From Glycine soja (taxonomy: Eukaryota; Streptophyta; Magnoliopsida; Fabales; Fabaceae): a stretch of DNA of 64,000 nt. Location: NCBI RefSeq assembly GCF_004193775.1, contig NC_041018.1, positions 35,898,466 through 35,962,465 on the forward strand, given 5' to 3'. The translations under genes were made by a program, and so were the position numbers. The first letter of the stretch is position 1, and every line of letters starts with the position of its first letter. Under the pieces are notes generated by a model. The model was not told where the DNA came from, did not search any database, and was given only the letters and a program-made list of their open reading frames with translations. Shown here piece after piece: positions 58,110-64,000 of the stretch.

Positions 58110-59368
58110 CAACGTAGTGTGAGTCATTAATAGAAGGCATTTTTGTGGAAAAAGGTGGTGTGTCACAAATGTCAAGTGTGCAATCATCGTGAGTCATTTA
58201 AACCACTTGGCCTGCCTTGTAGAACCACTGAATATCTTGAATCACAAGGATCTTGGATGTAAAACACTTGTCTTGCTTGTTGTGCCATAATGAAAGGTTC
58301 GTCCATATAAGCCACCTTATTTAGGTCTAGTAAGGTAAATCCAAATTCGTCTTCATGGACACCAGTATTGGCATTGACCCCTTACACATAAACACAACAG
58401 CTCTAAATTCACTATAGTCAAGCTCCCAAATTTCTTGAATAACTCCAAAGTAAGGCATGGATGCTCAAATCGGATTGTTGTCTGATGCACTACAAAAGTG
58501 TTTGGAGTCGGCATCAATAGTCACACCACTGTTCTGCATTGAGCTTTTGTCATCTTCGAACTTGGTGTAGAAGGAATAATTGTTGATATCATACCCTTTC
58601 CAAGTCGGTACATTTAGATTTGGCCCAACTAACAATCTTAATGTTTTCGAAGCACCGTCATTAGCAAATATTGTTTCCATGAACCAATTAATGAAAGCTT
58701 TATTATGCTCTTGCAAAATCCTCATCATGTTCATTTTTTGGGTTCATTTCGGTGAGTTTTTTTTTTTTTTTTGTGAGCATCTATGTATGGAATGACCTTT
58801 GCTGTATTGTTTAATACATATAGATGCACTTGTGAGACCTCGTGCCAAGTCATTGTGACAATATTGAATCCTCGTGTACCCTTACCCCCCGGTGTCTAAC
58901 CATGACGACTTTCAGGAAGGCCCACGGCTTTACCACCTTCAATGTACTGGGAGCAAAACTCGATACACTCTTCAGCAACATATATACCTTTTGACAATCG
59001 AAGCTTCCGGTCGGTGTTGATTCTTGGTATACCCTTTTAACACTTTCATGTAACGCTCAATTGGATATATCCACCGTAAGAAAACAGGACCACACATTCG
59101 GATCTCCCGCACTAGATGAACAATTAAATGAACCATTATGTTGAAAAATGATGGAGGAAAATACATCTCCATTTGACAAAGGACAATAGCAGCCTCGTTC
59201 TCCAATTCATCTAATCTTGCTAGGTCAATGACTTTGCTACATATAGCATTAAAAACAAAGCACATACGTGTTATGGCAACCCAAACTTTCTCAGACAAGA
59301 TTCCCCGAATCGCTACAGGTAATAGTTATTGCATTAATACATGACAATCATGAGATTTCAAGCCAACC
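58110..59368 (-). pseudogene. CACTA TNP2-type transposase, C-terminal half
   Basis: Directly beside the LTR the minus strand reads VGLKSHDCHVLMQ then a stop, then LLPVAIRGIL; in this family the stop position is normally glutamine. ORF 58972-59298 follows with VWVAITRMCFVFNAICSKVI, ELENEAAIVLCQMEMYFPPS and RWIYPIERYMKVLKGYTKN (DUF4218). ORF 58465-58734 has WKGYDINNYSFYTKFEDDKS and NSGVTIDADSKHF (DUF4216 region), and 58200-58440 has DEFGFTLLDLNKVAYMDEPF and FYIQDP. It is the continuation of 62410-64000, separated by the 3041-bp LTR. Confidence 0.92.
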
Positions 59369-59795
59369 TGTAACATCCTAATTTTTGTAAACTAAATTAA
59401 AAATGATTGTTATTTATAAATAAATAGAATTTTAAAAAATGATGAGATTTTATAAATAAATAAATAAGGAGATATAATTATTAATTAAAATAATGATTTG
59501 AGAGAAAATAAAAAAGGTATTTTATTTATTTGTTTGATAGAAAATAAAATAAAGTTTGTTTTCATAAAATAATAAATAATAAATAGACTAAATAATAGGT
59601 CGTAAATGCCCCTAACTATAAACAGCAACATGTTAGGTCAGTTTTCAGACGGTTTGGTCTCAGTAGAGTCTTTCAGTGGCATGTTTCGGTCCTCTTTCCC
59701 ATTACTTAGAAAAAGTGAGCCACCGGTTCAGGTACAAGATACTATCATTACCGCCTGGACAATTAGACATCCAACCCGTAATCGCAACGACCCAA

Positions 59796-59833
59796 TTGCA
59801 AGAGCGGAGCTCTACCAACTGAGCTATATCCCC
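59796..59833 (-). tRNA. trnA-UGC: trnA-UGC 5' exon (plastid-derived, non-functional)
   Basis: The 38-base exon starts GGGGATATAGCTCAGTTGG and ends TTGCAA, the split anticodon loop (UGC) of plastid tRNA-Ala. Its 3' exon is missing because the insertion stops inside the intron, so it cannot give a tRNA in the nucleus. Confidence 0.9.
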
Positions 59834-59897
59834 CCAAGCCGAGTGGAGCATGCATGAAGGAGTCAAGTCAGTTTTCTATTCTTTTCCTTGACGCAGC

Positions 59898-59932
59898 TGG
59901 GCCATCCTGAACTTGAACCAGAGACCTCGCCC
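59898..59932 (-). tRNA. trnI-GAU: trnI-GAU 3' exon (plastid-derived, non-functional)
   Basis: The 35-base exon starts GGGCGAGGTCTCTGG and ends GGATGGCCCA, the 3' half of plastid tRNA-Ile(GAU). One base in the T-loop region differs from the plastid sequence I recall. The 5' exon and most of the intron are absent. Confidence 0.88.
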
Positions 59933-61354
59933 GTGAAGTAAATCATCGCACCTACAGTCCAACCAATTGGGAGAGAATCAATAGATTCCTTTTCGGGAGC
60001 GATTCATCCTTCCCGAACGCAGCATACAACTAGGACTCCTTAGCCTCCTCTACCTCACAATTTTGTTTTTTCTCTCTTCTCTCAAAACCCTTTCTTTTTC
60101 CCGCAGCCCACCAAACCTGTCTCAGAAAAACGACGATCTCGGACTCGTTCACCGTTGGATTATCGTGAAATTTAAGTACCACGTTCGCAACCCAATTTCG
60201 AACATTCTCACCGTTAGCAATTTCAAAATCATATCTGAGCTTAGAGGAAAACCCTTCGCATTGTAGCATTTTAATTTCCCGCAGAAACCCAAAACTGTCT
60301 TGGTAAAACTACGATCCTGGTTTCGTTAACCGTTGGATTTTCATGAAATTTGTATATGTTGTTAGAAATTTAATTTCTCACACTTTCACCGTTGGGATTT
60401 TGGAGATAATATTTGTGGAGGGAGAAAAAGGAATCGCATGAAGACAGTACAAGTGGAGGTTTCAATCTCTTCTCTGTCTCTCTGACGTTTCTGAATTCTA
60501 TCGGAGCAGTCGGAGGAATAATTGAAGGAATCTCAGGAAACCGCTAGAGATATTACTATTGCTGGCTGAAGACACGTGAGTCCGCTCAGAGGTAAGGGAT
60601 GAATTATTCGCAATTGGGGGTTAGAATGAACATCTGTAGGGATCCTTATAGAACTAAATTTGGGTTTATTTTGAGATGTTTATTGAATTATAATTTTTCC
60701 TTTATGATTATAAATACAATATTATTGTGTTCTATGTACCAATTGATGTCCTGATGAGAATTGATTGATAAACTTGAGTGCTCTTGATGTCTTTGTGTTT
60801 AACCCATGAATTCGATTAATTGATTTTGATATAATTGTGAGAAACTATTTCAGGGATTTTACATCCCATGTTGTGATCAAATCTTTTGTATAAATTGTTA
60901 TGTTGAGGTTATGAAATGATGATTCAAACTGTGATTATGTGATAAATTGAACATGTGACGGATGATGAAATACATGTGTAATGAGATGAGATGTGTGTAT
61001 TGAGTTGTGAACTATGAATTATGCAATTACACAATTGTAAGACCCTTTAAGGGCGACGAGTATTGTGATGGAATCCATTGTGGGAACCCGACGAGTTAAA
61101 ATGATTTTGAAAACAATTGAGTAGTTGTGTATATTGCATAGTTCATAGATAAAGTGAATATGATTAATGAGATGTGATAACATGCTATTTTGAGATTATA
61201 CCATTGTGATTGAGATCGAGTGTATGTGATAAATTGTGTATGTATATGATTGAGATATATATGTGCATTGAGTGTATGTGATAAATTGTGTATGTATATG
61301 AAGTGTTGTGTGCATTGAGTTATGAACTATGAATTGTACAATCACACGATCACA

Positions 61355-61465
61355 AGTCCCTTCAAGGGCGACGAGTTAATGCTAAGTCCCTTTTAGGGCG
61401 ACGAGTTGATGTTAAGTTCCTTTAAGGGCGACTAGTTAATGATAAGACCCTTAAAGGGCAACGAG
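61355..61465. repeat. GGGCGACGAG tandem array in the solo LTR
   Basis: Four units of about 30 bp with the pattern AAGTCCCTT(T/C)(A/T)AGGGCGACGAGTTAATG. Single units occur at 61038 and, inverted, near 2845. Each unit includes an inverted pair CCCTT..AAGGG. Confidence 0.85.
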
Positions 61466-62409
61466 TTAAAATTATTTTGAGAACAATTGAGGAGTCATGT
61501 GTTTTGTACAATTCATAGATAGAGTCTGTGTGCTAAAATGTTTTCTGGGTTGGACCTGAATCAGGAGGGAGAGGCCCTGACGGACTCTTCGGAGTGTAGG
61601 CCTTGGGGATCACACGGTTTGAGTGCTCCTTTAAGCCTATGTTGATCCCATATGGTTGGAGCATTCTCGCAAAACACTGTGACCCTGACTGGTCTCCCTA
61701 TGATATTACCTAGTGAGAGTGACTTGACTTGCTAGTGTATGGTTTGTCTTGTCATGTACTCCTAGGTGCCCGACGAGGTTTTTCACTGACATGGTACCAC
61801 ATTGCATATAGACTTGAATCTTAGCATAATTGTTGCATACGCTTGCTAATTGTTTATTATGAAATTGATGTGTTATTATGTCTTGATCGGAGTGTGTGAT
61901 TCTTGTGTATTGTGATTGATGATTGAAAAGTGAATTTTGAATGACAAAGTGATGAAATAATGTGAGATATGCTAAGTAAATTGTATTTGGATACTATATG
62001 TTGTCTTGTTTCTCTCTAGTAGTTAGGCATATGATAACTCACTCCCGGTTTGCTGTTTGTGTTTGGATCCTGTGATGATCTTGAACTTTGTGTTCGGGGG
62101 AGCAGATGAATAGGTGGATGACTATAAAGAACCTCATACTAGAGGACACAGGAACACAACGCTCTGATAGGATGTGATATTAGGATATAGGTTCTATATT
62201 AATTACATGAAGCTTAGACGACCTTGCTTGAGCTGAGATGACTTTATTATTTATTTGGACAAGTTTGAATATGATGTAGAAGAAAGTGAATGTGAGCCTT
62301 TTATCCCTTTGAAAGGCTTGTATTTAAAAATGTTTTAAAAATACTTTTAATTAATATTTGAATTTTTATTCCTTTATTAGTATATATGTGAGGGGTAGAG
62401 GGTGTCACA

Positions 62410-64000
62410 CAACCAATTTCAAATCGTTGACGGACACAAGGCTCTTGATATTTGAAGAGTATCCTTGTGGAACTTTGAGCATACGCAAACAATGACAAAA
62501 ACTCCTCTTCTCATTTTTTGACATTGTGTGACATGCTGGGGGTAGATATGTTCTTGAACCTTGTGCGATGGGATGCAACTGCTCTCGTATATCCATTTCA
62601 ACCAAGTCCTGACGACACTTCAAACCATCCTTTGTTTTGTCTTTAATGTTAAGAAGGGTGTCAATTAAATTATCACAAACATTTTTCTCCACGTGCATGA
62701 CATTTATACAATGTCTAACATAAAGATCAGACCAGTATGGAAGATAAAAGAATATGGACCTTTTCTTCCACATGTTTATCTCAGTTGCAAATTTCTTTTG
62801 TGTCTTTCCAAATATAGTTATGATGTCCTTCACACGATCATAAACTTCTTTGCCATCTAATGGTTTCGGTACACTTTCATTTTCCCGAGATCCAATCGTT
62901 GATATGGATGATATTGTTTCAGAAATCTTCGATGCCTTGTGTATATGGTCTTCTTTCCATGTTTTAGTTGGAAGAAGCTAGTATTTTTCTCACATATAGG
63001 ACATGCGTAATGGCCTTTCACACTATAACCACTTAAATTGTCATATGTTGGATAGTCATTTATGGTACAAAAACCCATTGCATGCAACCTAAACGTCTGC
63101 TGCAAATTACCATCCCAGACATCCCCGTCTTCCCGTAATTTTCTCAAGTCTTCGATCAACGGAGCCAGATAGACGTCAATATCATTCCCTGGCTATCTTG
63201 GACCCACTATCATCATGCAAAGCATTATGCATTTTTGCTTCATGCACATCCAAGGAGGGAGGTTGTAAATCATGAGCAAAACAGGCCATGAACTGTGATT
63301 GGTGCTTAAGTTACCAAATGGATTCATTCCATCCGAAGCAAGACCAACCCTTAGATTTCTTGGCTCATTCCCAAAATCATGTTACAGACAATTGAATTCT
63401 TTCCATTGCAGACTATCAGCTGGATGTCGGAGCAATCCATCACTTTTTCTCCCGTCTGCATGCCACGTCAAGTGTTTTGCATCATGTCCATTAGCAAACA
63501 ATCACTTAAACCTTGGTATTATTGGAAGATACCAATAGACCTTTGTTGGCCGACTGTTGTTTGCAGTTGCATTATGACTGAATTCGTCATTGTTGGCCTT
63601 GTAGCGTGATACACCACATGTAGCATTTCTATACAAAATGCAATCATTTGGACATGCAATCATTTCTATACAATTGCACTCTTCTGCAAACTCACGATCT
63701 GGTACTTCATTCCCACTGGACATAAAATCTTCTTCGCCTCATATTGACTCTTTGGCAACATGCTATCTTCAGGAAGCAATCTTTTCAATAGAACAAGCAA
63801 TTCAATGAAGCTTTTGTCACTCCAGCCAAACCGTGCCTTGAAGTTCACCAAAGCTAATACAACTAACAACCTTGTGAAACCTATGCACCCAGGATACAAA
63901 GGCATCTTTGAATCATTTTCTATTTTGTCATACAAAGGGGCATGTGCTTGTTGAAATCCGTCTTGTCCCAGATCGTGAATCATCTCTTCTATACGGTATC
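62410..64000 (-). pseudogene. CACTA TNP2-type transposase, N-terminal half (partial)
   Basis: Running from the window edge on the minus strand: MIHDLGQDGFQQAHAPLYDK and LVNFKARFGWSDKSFIELLV (63666-63983); ACPNDCILYRNATCGVSRYK (63502-63723); then WYLPIIPRFK and NLRVGLASDGMNPFGNLS with a stop nearby; NDIDVYLAPLIEDLRKLRED, FRLHAMGFCTINDYPTYDNL and HYACPICEKNTSFFQLKHGK (62857-63159); FGKTQKKFATEINMWKKRSI, VRHCINVMHVEKNVCDNLID and SYSSNIKSL-like text to NDLKLV (62405-62833). This is the Transposase_21 region, whose DDE-type core lies around the GLASDGMNPF and DVMHVEKN motifs. Several stops and frameshifts separate the blocks. It continues across the solo LTR. Confidence 0.92.

Larger units (their letters stand above)
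59657..60031 (-). other. Plastid DNA insertion (trnI-GAU / trnA-UGC region)
   Basis: The minus strand reads, in plastid order, the end of the trnI-GAU intron (60031-59933), the trnI 3' exon, the short trnI-trnA spacer, the trnA-UGC 5' exon and about 140 bp of its group II intron. I recognise this from the chloroplast inverted-repeat rRNA operon. Few differences from the plastid sequence are apparent from memory, including GTCCAGG changed to GTTCAGG in trnI. The junctions are at about CATACAACT on the right and GTCTCAGTAG on the left. The paralogous LTR at 2561-4662 lacks it. Confidence 0.9.
59369..62409 (+). mobile_element. 3041-bp solo LTR inserted in the transposase
   Basis: The element begins TGTAACATCCTAATTTTTG and ends GAGGGTGTCACA, and is flanked by a perfect CAACC duplication (59364-59368 and 62410-62414). 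Removing it and one CAACC restores the transposase reading frame across NDLKLVGLKSHD, so the boundaries are certain to the base. There is no primer-binding site or coding region, hence a solo LTR. It contains a plastid DNA segment (59657-60031) and a GGGCGACGAG tandem array (61350-61470). Relatives lie at 2561-4662 and 40707-41221. Confidence 0.93.
47376..64000 (-). mobile_element. Large CACTA (En/Spm) element, right end outside window
   Basis: The left terminus reads CACTACTAAAAAAAATG followed by about 400 bp of subterminal repeats. Reading on the minus strand from the window edge: a TNP2-type transposase, a second ORF with Transposase_24, DUF8039 and Ulp1-like regions, fragments of an SR splicing factor and a BEL1-like homeobox gene, then the terminus. 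Both transposon genes and both host-gene fragments lie on one strand, and the order fits known plant CACTA elements. That all of this belongs to one element is an inference, because the right terminus is not in view. All genes are broken. Confidence 0.65.

Noticed and set aside
59796..59932. Functional nuclear tRNA genes
   Set aside because: Both pieces are single exons of intron-containing plastid tRNA genes; neither can make a complete tRNA here.
60030..60269. ORF pair on both strands beside the plastid insert
   Set aside because: Similar short ORFs occur at 4130-4375 in the related LTR, but the frames differ and no domain is seen; this is LTR sequence.

Overview
The window looks like a plant nuclear genome, most likely a legume and probably soybean (Glycine). 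This rests on the AT-rich background, GT-AG introns in decayed plant genes, plant-type Ty1-copia, Ty3-gypsy, CACTA (En/Spm) and Helitron elements, and two repeat motifs I associate from memory with soybean LTRs (the palindrome GTAATCGATTAC and the GCTTAGCGC motif). Species is an inference. I see no intact host gene. The window is a nest of transposable elements, dispersed duplications and broken host-gene pieces, as expected of gene-poor pericentromeric DNA.

Layout, left to right. 1-4.7 kb: the 5' LTR of a minus-strand LTR element running off the left edge, then a CGATTA-motif LTR, then a truncated copy of a large LTR family. 4.7-6.5 kb: an RNase H-like remnant and duplicated non-coding sequence ('locus A'). 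6507-12330: a full-length but dead minus-strand Ty1-copia element with 259-bp LTRs and TSD GATGC, split in its RNase H domain by a 1655-bp solo LTR with its own TSD GCTTG. 12.3-13.17 kb: locus A resumes, with a CACTA left end and an eIF4B 5' fragment, cut by the 3' LTR of a deleted gypsy element (13171-15530). 16-25.7 kb: another LTR, a second RNase H remnant, AT-rich repeats and microsatellites, and a third CGATTA LTR. 25.7-27.35 kb: a shortened, decayed TOPLESS-like corepressor gene. 28.77-29.54 kb: an inverted repeat with arms of about 380 bp. 30.23-32.87 kb: a non-autonomous CACTA element carrying DnaJ and receptor-kinase fragments, followed by a second eIF4B fragment; 29.15-33.2 kb is a paralogue of locus A. 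34420-38025: a non-autonomous Helitron carrying a replication protein A 70-like pseudogene. 38-47 kb: a kinase fragment, unrecognised exon-like pieces, an LTR flanked by 64-bp repeats, two more LTR-like blocks and an orphan CACTA right end.

47376 to the right edge is read as one large CACTA element of at least 16.6 kb. Its TNP2-type transposase and its second ORF (Transposase_24, DUF8039 and Ulp1-like regions) lie on the minus strand, both full of stops. Between the second ORF and the left terminus lie minus-strand fragments of a BEL1-like homeobox gene and an SR splicing factor. The transposase is split by a 3041-bp solo LTR with a perfect CAACC TSD, and that LTR carries a piece of plastid DNA (trnI-GAU 3' exon, spacer, trnA-UGC 5' exon and partial intron).

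The common theme is gene-fragment capture by CACTA and Helitron elements plus nested insertion, with several boundaries resolvable to the base from target-site duplications. Coordinates of old LTR edges without TSDs are approximate.
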